This document shows, piece by piece, positions 39,501-51,899 of a stretch of 64,000 nt of DNA. The stretch is from Zingiber officinale (lineage: Eukaryota > Streptophyta > Magnoliopsida > Zingiberales > Zingiberaceae), in NCBI RefSeq assembly GCF_018446385.1, contig NC_055992.1, positions 100,210,947 through 100,274,946 of the forward strand. Direction: 5' to 3'. Positions within the stretch are counted from its first letter, which is position 1. Each line of letters starts with the position of its first letter. The position numbers and the translations under genes were made by a program. The notes under the pieces are model-generated. The model ran no database searches. It saw only the letters and a list, made by a program, of their open reading frames with translations, and was not told the DNA's origin.

Positions 39501-42500
39501 AATGTCCATATAACAAATCACGTTTATCATTAAAAAAAACTTACAACCAAAGACCAGCAAATCCCTTTAGGTATGGAATTGAAGTGGTCGTTTGATATGT
39601 CTGACTTGATGAAAAAAGATGCCCAATGGTAAGTAATTGGGGAGCAATAAATTGGTAAATCACTTCAACCTAATTAAATTTATCTAGATTTTCAAAATCA
39701 TCTACAAGGCCTAATTGAACCTTGTATGTACTAGATAAAAAAACACACAAACAAATATATACAAAAATGTTAATTTACAAAATACTAAAACATCATGATC
39801 TACTTCAACTCTATGAGAATAGAGTTTAAGCAACTTCTCAATGTTTGATCTAGTAGGTTCTTTTTTATTAGAGAAGTGAGTAAGAAAAATGTCACTTGAT
39901 GCAATGAGGAACGGAAGCACCTCTATCTGAAATACCAAACAATAAAGATACATTTCTTCTAGTGAAAGTAACTAGGACACCTGCAAATTTACAATTAGTT
40001 TTCTATTATGTGCTTCTAACTTTCAAAACAAGAAAATGTATCTGAAAATTTAAATATTTGAGATGTTGAATCCTAACTTTGAAATATATTCACCAGTAGA
40101 CCACGAATTTGTTGAATATTTTATATGCCTAAAAATATAGCAAAAGGGGGTTTAACGGTCGCTTTGTGTCGATCATGTAAACAAATTGATTCACCATCCT
40201 TATTGTTGGACGGCCAAAAAAAACCATTACAGTGACCTAAAATATTGATCCATTGGAGTTTATGGCTAATATCAACTGATGACTGGAATTATTGAAAGTG
40301 TACATATGCATAAATAATGATTCTAAGATTTTGACATTGATATACCAATATGTTTGCTTACTTCTATGTCTTTATCAATATGTTAGGGTGGTGCTATTTT
40401 TCATATTGGAGTACCACATTGATGGGTTTTCAGACATAGAATTACAAGTTGGTGTGACTTTTGTGTTTTTCCAAATTGGGTGGTACTGGTTTTGAGAAAC
40501 CACCACCACATTAGTGGTGATTTTCTAAAACCAGCATCAATGTGTCCATTTTTTAAAACCATAACCTATGTAGTAATCAATGGGTTTTTGAAAATCAGAA
40601 CCAATCTTGGTGTTGGTTTTTGAAAACCAACACTAATGTTGATGCCATTGTTTGTAAATCAGCACCAACGTTGGTGTTGCAAAAATCAACACCAATGTGT
40701 AGTAAATGGGCTTTTCGTGTTGATCTTTGCAAACTAGTACCAATGTGAGTGCTGGTCTTTGCAAACCAGCACCAATGTGAAAATCAGCACCAACGGTGAT
40801 GCTGGTCTTTGAAAACCAGCACTACTGTTGCAATTTTTTAAAACCAGCACCATCATATTCTTCGAAATCAAGCACCAAAGTGTTCTCGCAGTGATTTTTA
40901 CACAGCTAATTCTAAGAAACTATGATGGGTAAAAGACAAACACTCAACGTACCTTTGCAACACCTTTTTACGCCATTTTGAAACATGAGTAGAAAAAGGA
41001 GAGGAGGGAGATGACCAATATAGTTGTCAGCAAAAACCTTAACTCACTTGGTGCGAGGTGAGAGTTGAACAAGATGACTTGTATCTAGGGTCAGAAGTGG
41101 AGGAAGAGAGGAGCGGATGAACGGCGAAGAGTTGTTAGGGCTTTCGTTTTAGGGGGGAGGCAAGCGAAGGAAGAGAAGGAGAACAAATACACCCGCATGA
41201 AGGAAGAGAGAGATTAAAAAAAATTCAAGTTTAGGCCGCGTCGGCTAACCACCTATGCAGTTGCCCATATAAGGGCGTGCAAGGTATCCAAATTATATTT
41301 TGCCTTAGTACAAATAGACCTGTTCTGTTGAAGTAACCATTTATGCTGTCAACAATAGATAGACATCCTTATTTTAGCAGCAATCAGGTACATTTTAATT
41401 CTGTTATTTAATTGAACAAATTACCTTGTTATTTTTGTGTATTTTCTTTCAGGTGAATTTTGTGAAAGGAATTCTGTTTCCAAGCACTAACAATGAGGCA
41501 TTTATTGGAAAAAATGCAAGAAGAATGATGATGTATTTGTCAATTACTGCAGATGACGATGTTCAGCGCACTTTGTCTTTTTTTGAAAAGGTAAGTAATG
41601 GTACGTGCCATCTGTTTCTAAGATGAAGCCTTTTATTCTTCTCTTAGTTGCTAGGCGATCCTTTGAAAAAGTGCCCTAGGTGGCTAGAGAGTTTGCATAT
41701 ATTATCTAGGCAGGTCTAAGGAAAAAAAGTCAATTTGTTTTTGGCTTAGTTTTCCCCATCAGCCCACTCGACACCCCCTGCATGCCCTAGCCTCCCACCC
41801 AACACAACTTTTATCCACGTTTTCATTCAATATCGATGGTTTGCAAAGATTTTTGGTTTTTTAGATCATCTTTTCTTCCGTCTATACCTTGGATGTGATT
41901 TCCCTTTGCCTTTGCCCTTGTCATTTATTTTTATTCTCATACAATGCTAAATTTTTCATCATTTAATCTTAGCATTCAATGTTTCTTTTCTTTGTGGTAT
42001 TTTTTTTTGTTGCTGTGTGAAATAAGGAATGCTTTTTATTGTTATGTGATTAGTACTTAATTATTAATTATCACTTGTCTGTTTGTAATTGTAAATTTGA
42101 TTTGATTGATTAAGGATAGAGTTGTTATGTATTCCCTGTGATCACTCTTAATTTAATATATTTTTTTATTTTAATATTGAGCACTTAGGACCCCCCTATA
42201 CCCTGCCCTATTGCCTAGGCATTATGCAGTGAGCCGATTCTGTTCCATTTGAAACTGTTTTTTAATATGTAATTTGTTATTATGATAGTGATCACAAAGA
42301 TGAATATATATCCTAAATAATACTTCATGCAGATGGAGGCAAGGCAAGGCGGCCTAAATATGTTGGGTAACAGGGATGCCTCTTTCTGCTACTTGATCGA
42401 ATCATTTCCAAAGCTTCTTGTCTTTTCAGTGGATAACCATTTTAAACCATTGGTCAGCTTCCTTGAGCTAGTTGGAGTTCCTAAAGAAGGCATTTCAACT

Positions 42501-45500
42501 ATACTGTTGACATTTCCTCCTATCTTATTCTATGATATTGAGAAAGATCTGAAGCCAAAACTTCATGGATTAGCAAAGGTTTCATCTAAAATAACTTTAT
42601 TTTTTATGTTTGACAATTATTGAGTTTTCTATTCACTATATTATCTTCTTATCAGGTCAGATTTATAGACATGAAAATTTGGTTGCTCTCTCATTATTTT
42701 TTATTCTTTTTAGATAGTATTTCCATAAGAGCTGGAACGATGATTCTATCATAGTAATTTCCCTGGGTGGCTTGCTTTGAACACATGTTTTTCTCGTGTA
42801 ATTAAGTGAAGCTGATAAGTCTGATATAACGAAGATATATTAACATTCTACTTTATCTTATCAAATTATGTCACAAGATTCTTGAAATTTTACAATGATA
42901 TTTGCTAAAAACTAACTCATGCTGCATAAAACATGGTTGATAGTCGTTGTTATGCTAGTTGCAACTTTCATGTATTAGATCTAACCTTTTCAGTTTGGGA
43001 GCTCTCTCCTTCCTTGCTCCCTTTGGTTATTGTTTAGAATCATAATGCTTTAGCATGGAAATGGGGAAACATGGACTATCTTTTGTAATTGCACTCGGTT
43101 TTTTTATGCCCTAGCATAAAAATAACTAATGTTGAAGATTTTAGAATGGGAATTTTGAGATATAGAAGCATATATAATAAATACAACATAACTGTAAAAA
43201 TTTGTATTCTTACTCTGATTTATAATGAAAATCAGCAATTTTTTTCCATTTCCAATGAGATTCTGTCATGGATGTCTGTAAGCATATTTATATCTTTGTT
43301 GCTTTAGGCAGGTGCCGAAGAGAAGGATATTGCAAAGATGATATTGAAATATCCTTGGCTTCTTTCAAACAGCATTCAGAAGAATTATAACAGGCTGCTA
43401 GCATATTTTAATGTAAAGAAGGTAGAACTGATTCTATTTTTTTGCTCCATATTTGAACTGATTATTGTACTCCATTCTGAAGGAAATTAAATATCCACTA
43501 TAACATTGAGCATTCTATTATAGTTGGCAAAAGGCGATTGCTCTCGCCCTTAGCGCCCCCGTCAACCCGTCGAGAGCCAACACGGAGGAGGTAAATCACG
43601 GGTGACTATTAGCCTTTGGAATAGTGACTGACACATGAGGAAGATATTTATCGGCTATGCCGAGATTTGAACCCTGACCTCAACTTGGTAGCACCTCATG
43701 CGATAGCCACTAGACCGACCTGAGGGGACAATTGAGCATTCTATTAGAGGGAAAGATGGAAGGTGGAGAGGGAGACGAGAAAATTTGAATTATTCTATAG
43801 TTGAGTTTGGTTTGAATATTACTAGTGATATAATCTTGTTTAGAGCTCAATGGAGGGAAAACAATTCATGTGGATGATCACAAATAGTTGGAACAACATG
43901 GCTTGATGATGAGGATTATCTATTTACTTTCTGAATTTCAATCCATAGCATTAGACTTATTTTGTCAGACATTTTTTGTGGGCATTAGTCCATTTGTGTT
44001 GATGCTTAACAAGGGTTTTACCAAAATTCATTTATTTCAAATGTTTCAGATTATTAGCTTTGTGAACGTATTGAAGTTCACATTTTTTTTAACAAAACAT
44101 CTTAATTAGTATACTTTTCTTGCACTACATTTGTTATTATGTTTGCACCATGATTTTCTTAGTGCTGATAATCTCATTTCATATCAGATTCCAAAAGCCA
44201 GCTTTGACATTGCAATTAAAAGTTGGCCTCATGTATTGGGTTGTTCGACTTCAAAGATGAAGTCAATGGTGGAGCAATTTGCTGAACTTGGTGTTAGTAG
44301 GACGATGATGGTTCCAGTTATTACTTCCAGTCCACAGCTTCTTCTCATGAAACCTACGGAATTTCTTGAGGTACACTATAGAATTGCTACTCTATGTGAG
44401 ATTTAAAATTTAAATTGCTATTGGCACGTCATGTGAGGTATCAGCGAGTACACTAGTGACCAAGAGCCATTCAAGCCGCCCAGTCCAATTTGACCTCTCC
44501 ATCAATGATCACCCCTTAGGCAATCCCCATCCCCTCCTGGCTAACTAAATCTCAGCTTATACCTCCCAGTTTATTCCATGCCTTATACCTAACTCCACCA
44601 TCCTTCCTTCAACCCTGTAGGAGAGTTGTTCGAGGAGCATCATTTGGAATGAAGCAGCGACACGTGACAGAGAGCAATTTGGCCTTAACCTGGTTCCTGC
44701 AGTGTATGTCTTATTGACATTAAAACACATGTCCATTGCAAACACACATAGAATCTTTGCTGCATTCTGATGCTACCTTTTGCAATTAAACCAGTTAATG
44801 AACAGTTTGACTGACTCCAAATCTTGGTTTCCTTGACCTCTGCCAACTGTACCTATCTGCATGTCTATACTTTGTCAAAGTTGCAGATCATTGTGGATAC
44901 TTGATCACTGGACACTAGATAGAGACAGCAGAGATTTGTGTGTTATTGATATATTTAAAGAATTGTTCCAGCCACAGCATCTTTGCAATTCTAAGTGATT
45001 TCATTGGGACGACTCTTTTAATCTTTATCTTCATTTTGCAGTTATTTCTTTGTACAGACTCTGGTCCATCAATCTTGGGTTTTAGATTTTCATTTGGGTT
45101 TGGCTTATTTTTTAAAATCAGGGTTTTAATTTAAAACTGACTGGATTCCGAGCTGCCCATAACCAACAATCTGTTCTAGGTTTGAGCGTTTGTAGGATCA
45201 CATGTCATGCTTAAAAAAAAATTATTTATGATTATGTTTTTGTTATGTTGTTTAATACTTTATACTCTCCTAGGTTGTATCTTTCATGGAAGAATTTGGT
45301 TTTGATAGTACAACAATTGGTAGAATCTTATGTCGCTGTCCGGAAATATTTGCTTCTAGTATTGAAAATACACTCAGGAAGAAAGTCCAATTCCTTATGG
45401 ATTTTGGTATCTCAAAAGACCGCCTTCGTCGGGTTATCAGAAAATATCCAGAGATGCTTCTTTTAGACACAGATAATACATTACTTCCCAGGTATAGCAA

Positions 45501-46420
45501 CAAATATATCTCCATGCAGATGTTGTGTTTATTCATTCTTTTATAATTATATATTTTTTTTGTCACATTCAAATTGTTTTACTTCGTCTGTCTCCAAAAA
45601 AGGATCCCAGCAGCTTGTTTTTCAAATTCTGTATCAATAGTATGAATAAATGACACTTTTTCATAAGCCTATATTCTGCCTGTTCTATTCCATTTTCTTT
45701 TTATGCTAGCCCTGATTTATTTAGACCAAGCTAATTGAATTGAACAAAAGTGTAGTTTTGGTTGCCCCCTATCTAGCTTCATTATCTAGTAATTTTATCA
45801 GCTGAATTTTCATCACTTGGCTGGAACCTTTTTGTCATTTGGTCTGAACAAGATGTTGCTAGAGCTTCCAAAATACTTGATTTATCTATATAATCCTTAC
45901 CTACTAAGTTTTTTCCTCATTGCTACGTACAAATAATCCCTGCTATATCAAGTAATAACAAACTTCCAAGTTGACATTTTCTTTTGCGCTTCTCATTTCT
46001 GAACCGAACAGTCTTAATTTTACATGGTGCAAAATTTATACAGTTGCTCATTTTGTTTTCTTGTGCATCAGATTGAGATTTCTGATGAAGGTTGGGCTGT
46101 CAAAGAAGGAGGTATGCTCCATGATATGTAGATTTTCCCCTATCTTAGGTTATAGCATTGAAGTTGTTTTAGAACCCAAGCTCGAGTTCCTCTTGAGCAC
46201 CATGAAAAAACCACTCAAGGAAATAGTTGAATATCCAAGATACTTTAGCTATTCACTGCACAAGAAGATAAGGCCCAGGTTCTCGGTGCTGAAGAGTAGA
46301 AATCTTGATTATAGTTTGGAAGACATGCTATCTAAGAACGATGAGGACTTTGTACGTGTGTACATGGATGTTGATGTGCCTCTTGTGGTGCCCTCAGTTA
46401 CGTCAAAAGATGCTTCATAG
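30593..46420 (+). CDS. mTERF-family organellar protein, probably plastid-targeted (MTERF2/EMB2219-like)
   Basis: Exons: 30593-31180, 41453-41590, 42333-42578, 43308-43421, 44188-44370, 45274-45491, 46072-46420. All junctions are GT-AG and the frame is continuous, giving 611 aa. The N-terminus is Ser/Arg-rich and poor in acidic residues over about 60 aa, like a transit peptide. The rest is a chain of about 30-residue mTERF helical repeats with the usual leucine/proline pattern: LTFPPILFYDIEKDLKPKL, ILKYPWLLSNSIQ, IKSWPHVLGCS, ITSSPQLLLM, LCRCPEIFASSIENTLRKK, IRKYPEMLLL, ICRFSPILGYS, EYPRYFSYSL. By family knowledge mTERFs act in plastid or mitochondrial transcription, splicing or ribosome assembly. 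The MTERF2 assignment rests on length and layout only. The ATG at 30,593 (tagccATGGtt) is preferred to an in-frame ATG 54 nt upstream. Intron 1 is 10.3 kb because of a transposon. Intron 4 contains a SINE. Confidence 0.92.
31437..31578. repeat. Left copy of a ~140-bp intron duplication flanking the transposon
   Basis: Begins atattttgctttagtataaa and ends accttgttat. It matches 41,295-41,432 with scattered substitutions and small indels. It lies directly outside the left transposon arm. Confidence 0.9.
32036..32470. repeat. Palindromic minisatellite in the left arm
   Basis: Irregular repeats of caccaacgttggtgct joined by tttttgcaaac or ttttcaaaaacc spacers. The core CACCAACGTTGGTG is a perfect palindrome. 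The same array lies inverted at about 40,490-40,880. Confidence 0.85.
32995..33480 (+). pseudogene. Transposon ORF fragment (DUF1985-like) in the left arm
   Basis: The frames give RNVSMLVGISDRGASFP, LKLYFHRVEVDHDVLVF and STYKVPLSHVDIVDDFENL, then SFNWVEVIHQFIAPQ. This resembles the DUF1985 segment found before Ulp1 domains in plant transposons. The inverted copy at 39,600-39,960 encodes a matching, differently mutated version. Confidence 0.6.
33804..35312. mobile_element. Solo LTR (1,509 bp) inserted in the left transposon arm
   Basis: Starts TGTTACGATTC, ends ACGCACATCA, and is flanked by tactc at 33799-33803 and 35313-35317. The inverted right arm near 39,200 lacks it and shows the empty site, which proves it is a later insertion. 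It has no coding capacity. It contains a GC-rich minisatellite at 34,795-35,105. Confidence 0.88.
34795..35105. repeat. GCACGACCGTG minisatellite within the solo LTR
   Basis: Irregular array of about ten units around the near-palindrome cacgrccgtgc, joined by short variable spacers such as caaggttg. It is markedly GC-rich against AT-rich surroundings. Confidence 0.8.
35340..35800 (+). pseudogene. Transposon ORF fragment with leucine-zipper-like helix and basic stretch
   Basis: Encodes MENMQLNERVKELLELIEKQ, then a proline-rich and basic part (ASRTRTRRGRDCYDYTP, LLPQKKRSKIEI). A diverged, inverted copy lies at 38,757-39,180. The function is unknown. The context says transposon. Confidence 0.6.
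36040..36960 (+). pseudogene. Ulp1/C48 peptidase-like relic of the transposon
   Basis: Scattered frames give TELDWEEAPF, then FHLLSIDTKAMTFNHYNSLG (the strand around the catalytic His/Asp), then VTVDCPQQ, then DFFVMQYIICLLYDLKMDFK followed by QADIKKY. The order fits a C48 protease. The Cys-Gly expected between the Asp and Phe-Phe-Val is missing, so the catalytic nucleophile appears lost. There are stops and frameshifts. Confidence 0.55.
37199..37242 (+). mobile_element. 44-bp 5'-truncated LINE insertion with 20-bp target duplication
   Basis: The insert (ttcatatagccaaactcacc ... ttggttgttg) matches the 3' end of the LINE at about 19,475-19,523. It is flanked by exact copies of ttgttgtgtatgaaatgtga at 37179-37198 and 37243-37262. 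Confidence 0.85.
37320..38743. repeat. Three tandem ~480-bp modules between the transposon arms
   Basis: Modules begin near 37,320, 37,805 and 38,296. Each has a caccaacgtggtgctgctttt-type hairpin array, then accaaaatttt(c)agaaatccaa-like, tcaatgggtttcgatcaaaa-like and catttactc-like segments in the same order. They diverge by roughly 10-15% by eye. Confidence 0.8.
38744..41290. repeat. Right inverted arm of the long-TIR element
   Basis: Reverse-complement partner of 31,579-35,776 without the solo LTR. Homology stops sharply at the inner edge near 38,744 (gaagaa). Short ORFs such as 39,953-39,711 on the minus strand are copies of the left-arm gene remnant. Confidence 0.85.
41295..41432. repeat. 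Right copy of the ~140-bp intron duplication
   Basis: Matches 31,437-31,578. It ends 20 bp before exon 2 of the mTERF gene, so this copy now supplies the branch-point region of the intron. Confidence 0.9.
43521..43730 (-). mobile_element. tRNA-derived SINE, copy 2, in mTERF intron 4
   Basis: Flanked by an exact 16-bp duplication, attgagcattctatta, at 43505-43520 and 43731-43746. On the minus strand it has an A-box-like ggtctagtggct and a B-box-like gggttcaaatctc, typical of a tRNA-derived SINE head. It is closely similar to 13,012-13,223 and different from the Au SINEs. Confidence 0.92.
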
Positions 46421-47500
46421 GAGAGGGATGTCAAATCATTTTGGAAAAATCTCCAATGCCATTGAATTATCATATATTTTGCAGAACAAGGCTTGTCTGT
46501 TCCACCAAATTTCCCTGAGGACGGTCACGATTATGTGCAATCATACAAAAGGGGTGCTACTGATGAAAAGCCACGCCGGTCGATCTAAATGTGACCCTGC
46601 TGCCCTATGTACTGGCTCGAAGATAGAAATGTTTCAGATATTTCAGTGCCCTGAGTTTGCAAGGTTAAACGAATCTGACCCTGCTGCAACATGAATAATG
46701 AGGTGGTGCGGGATAAAATGTCTCAATGAGTGTATACTTCTTTTACTCTAGAGAAAAGAACAAAGCGTGGAGGCAAATCAAACAATGATCAAGTATTGTT
46801 CACCTATCATATTTATTAGGTTTTGCCACGGGTTAGTGAGAATCTGTTTGTTTTGCAATAGGAACTCTTCATGAAGTGCCTTTGAAATTTTTGTCGATTA
46901 ATTCTAAGCTCATCTCTTCATGAGCTGAGATAGAGTAATTATAATCAAAACAGTTACAACAACATTAACAACATACATAGGAAATCCAGTCAAATTGCAT
47001 TTGATTATTAACTGCTGTGGATCCAGTCAAATCTGGGCAATCTAGCAGATCAATCACTATGCTATATTTTTCAGTTCATGAAATAAATTAAAATAAAATA
47101 AACAGGCCATGTGAAGGTCTCTTAATTGTCAAGCTTTGGCATTTATTGGTGATTGCTAATTTTATAAGTGGAATAAAGTACATGAAGACTTGCAATGCTT
47201 GTTTTATATGTATATTTATAGATTTTGGATATCTTACACCTTATGTCCTAAATTTCTTTTATAAGTTCCAAGTCCTAAATAAATTTCAAAAAACTAATAT
47301 TAGGTGATCACATTTTTTTTTATAAGTTCTAAGTCTTAAAAAATTTAAAAATAATAACATTAGGTATTCACGGGTGATCGGAAAAAAATAATAATGATTT
47401 TTATATTGATATAATACATTGGCTCCAATTGTTATGTTATTCTCCCATTAAGGATTTGTCGGGATGAACATAAGGACTTGATACCCCAACACCTATTATT
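46421..47500. other. 3' UTR of the mTERF gene and AT-rich spacer
   Basis: The first 300 bp are probably 3' UTR. A frame of 129 codons that overlaps the last exon in another phase is not supported. The remainder is AT-rich with no recognisable feature. Confidence 0.5.
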
Positions 47501-47502
47501 TG

Positions 47503-47546
47503 GTGGTGTGTGTGTGTGTGTGTTGGGGGGGGGGGGGGGGGGGGGG
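47503..47546. repeat. (GT)n followed by a 22-bp G run
   Basis: gtgtgtgtgt is followed by an uninterrupted run of 22 G at 47525-47546. This could form G-quadruplexes, and the length may be unreliable as sequenced. Confidence 0.9.
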
Positions 47547-47784
47547 AATTCTTCTCTTGTTGTAATTTAAGTTAGATTTATATTTGATGTTAGTGATTAA
47601 GTGTATCAATTAGTCATGTTGAGTGTAGTAGATAGAGATTGGAAATTGATTTCGTGATTATTTTCCTTTACATGATTTAAAGATAGATTCTAGGAACATT
47701 TGAGATGAACATAGTTATTTTTATTATAATTAGATCAAATTTTTTGATAAATTTTTTAAAACTCAAAAACACGAAGAAGAAGAA

Positions 47785-47785
<1 letters not shown>

Positions 47786-47816
<31 letters not shown>
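47786..47816. repeat. (AAT)n microsatellite
   Basis: About ten aat/taa units just left of the hAT-type MITE, preceded by gaagaagaagaa. Confidence 0.9.
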
Positions 47817-47817
<1 letters not shown>

Positions 47818-47853
47818 ATTATCATTCACATTAACTGCTATATTACGAAGAAA

Positions 47854-48018
47854 CAGGGGCGGATCTAGAGGGGGGGTGGGCGGCATCGGCGGTCGCCCCC
47901 TCTTGCCGGTAATGGAACCCCTAGTAGTATGGGGTTCCATCGGTGGAGATAAAAGATACCATCTCTTGTTCTACTTAAAAATCATCCCTCTATACTTGAA
48001 TTTCTAGATCCGTCACTG
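47854..48018. mobile_element. 165-bp hAT-type MITE
   Basis: Terminal inverted repeats CAGGGGCGGATCTAGA and TCTAGATCCGTCACTG are bounded by 8-bp direct repeats cgaagaaa (47846-47853) and cgaacaaa (48019-48026), which differ at one base. Size, ends and 8-bp duplication fit a non-autonomous hAT element. It has no coding capacity. It lies about 145 bp beyond the GGPP synthase stop codon. Confidence 0.85.
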
Positions 48019-48163
48019 CGAACAAACACACACTTCAGATATTGTAAGAAACCATGACAAAAAAAACCCACAAATTTATTGATTTTATTAACGGACATTT
48101 AAAAAAGGCACAAAGTTATCATTTTTAGATTTTAATAATTTAATCGACCAATTATGGCATGAT

Positions 48164-50021
<1,858 letters not shown>

Positions 50022-51508
50022 TGATACGATGATGAAGAGGAGTCTCATTAAAGATGACTCAAAGTAGGGAAGAGCGGTTGATATAGAGGTCAAAGTCAAA
50101 GAAACAAGGTTCACAAATCAGGCGATGTCGGCAGAACGGGCCAGCAAGGCCAGAAGAACGGGGTGCCTGATCCGAGCGGATGAGCATAGTTCCAAATGGA
50201 TGAAACTGTCCGAACGGACAGTCTTTGAAAGCTAGTGACAGAATGATAGGGGCAATAGTAACATCCCCGTGCCACTAGCACAGTCGATCGTGATATTCGA
50301 TTACAAGTGACATTAACGAGGAAGGAGAATGCATGATTAAAGGGCATGACCAAGTGTACTTGGCCTTAATGGTTAGGGATTTGAGTGGTTTTCGAGAATT
50401 ATGGTAATATCAGCGGTAATTAAAAGACACTACGTGGGGGGGGGGGGGGTGAGCAGTCGGAGCAAAGATCAAGAGGAAGTTAGAAAAATGGCTAAGTGTT
50501 GTCCACGATATAGTCGAGCAGCGACTCTAAACCCTAGCCTCTTCGATAGGAGAAAAGTCAGCTTCTTGTCAAATGGCAAGAGCGGTGAACGACATAGCCG
50601 AACGGTGGCTCTAAACCCTAGAACACCTGATCGGGAAGAAGAGTTCCAGAAATACTAATTGTCTAGTTAGTTGGACTTGCAGCCTCCTCGACTATACTTG
50701 AGAGGAAGACTTGTGAAACGGTGATGAAGAAGAGCTCCACCAGAGATGAGTCAAAGCAGGGAAGAGCGGCTGACATGGAGGTCAAAGTCAAAGAAACAAG
50801 GTTCGCAGATCAAGCGATGTCGACCAAAGGAGGCAGCAAGGCCAGACGAACGGGGTGCCCGATTCGAGCAGATGAGCATAGTTTAGAATGGATGAACCTA
50901 TCTGAATGACTAGTCTTTGAAAGCCATCGACGGAATGATAGGGGCAACAATAAAATCCCCGGGCCACTGGCCTAGCCGATCGGGCGTCACGACCGAGCGA
51001 CTACCGATCGACCTACAGTGGGTACTCTTATATATCTTATCGTACCCTTTTGGAGGTTTCCGTTACTGATAACAGAGGATGTCTAGCAGACAAACCGTAC
51101 ATTAGAAGCTTCTAGCCTGTCACATCAGAGACGTGCATGCTCGCTTAAGGAAAGGTGTCAAGGATACTTTTTGACTTGTCTTTTCCTAGGGCGCTTTGTA
51201 AAACGTGTGCACGCTTTGAGATGCGTGTACAGAGGCTACAATGACATTATAAAAGGGGGTTCCCATCCACAGACGGAGGGATGCGATGATTCACCATTGA
51301 ACACGCTTTTGCTACAGCATACTTACTGTTCTTCTTCTACATTTGTGTGCATTACTGACTTGTTGAGTATCGGAGGACTAACATCGGGAACCTTTCTCGG
51401 CCTAGTACTAACGCCATTCGTGTTGCAATATCGCATGGAGTCTTCGCTTCGTCAACCTTCGAGCCACATTCCTAGCTTGCCATCTTCTCTACTTTCGGAT
51501 AGGATAAT
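50022..51508 (+). repeat. 5' LTR-like region with a ~260-bp internal direct repeat
   Basis: 50,026-50,285 and 50,718-50,975 are direct repeats (agtctttgaaagc, gaatgataggggcaa and others shared). It ends just before the PBS-like site. A TATA-like tatatatctta lies at 51,030. The true LTR start could be 50,022 or about 50,712. A 14-bp G run lies at 50,436-50,449. Confidence 0.55.
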
Positions 51509-51899
51509 ATTTGGCACCGTTTATGGGAATCCTACTTGAATCCGAAACACGAAGATGGAGGATGCTGGATGACTTACTATTATAATGCTAACGCAAGAAG
51601 ACTTAGAGATGTTGATACAAGCCCGAGCTATGAAGATAGTGGAGCAGCAATAGGCAGCAGCTGACTGCCGATCGAATGCTCTCGCAGCGTCGGTGATAGG
51701 CCAACAAGCTGATCCCAAAGCCTGAGCGGAAAAACCCTGCCATTCGCAGACCACACAATAGGTTGACTGGCTCCTTCAAAGAAGCTCCAAACACGCCGAT
51801 CCCCTATCACCTAGCATTATTTCGTACACTCTCATAGGAATAAGGCCGAGCGAACAAAAAATAAGGGTCCTTGTCAGAAGACGCACCCCTCTGGGATGG

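Larger units (their letters stand above)
31579..41294. mobile_element. Long-TIR class II element (Ulp1-bearing, MULE-like) in mTERF intron 1
   Basis: Two inverted arms, about 31,579-35,776 and 38,744-41,290, align base for base over about 2.5 kb once the insertion at 33,804-35,312 is removed. The arms share the terminal region (ctaaacttgaatttttttaa and complement), the same palindromic minisatellite and the same decayed ORF. Between the arms lie a Ulp1-like relic and three tandem modules. Plant Mutator-like elements carrying Ulp1 proteases (Kaonashi, CUMULE) have this combination, so MULE is the favoured class. The outermost bases and a short target duplication cannot be fixed. Confidence 0.75.

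Noticed and set aside
46305-46694. 129-codon frame overlapping the last mTERF exon
   Set aside because: It is in another phase from the well-supported mTERF C-terminus, and its downstream part is probably 3' UTR.
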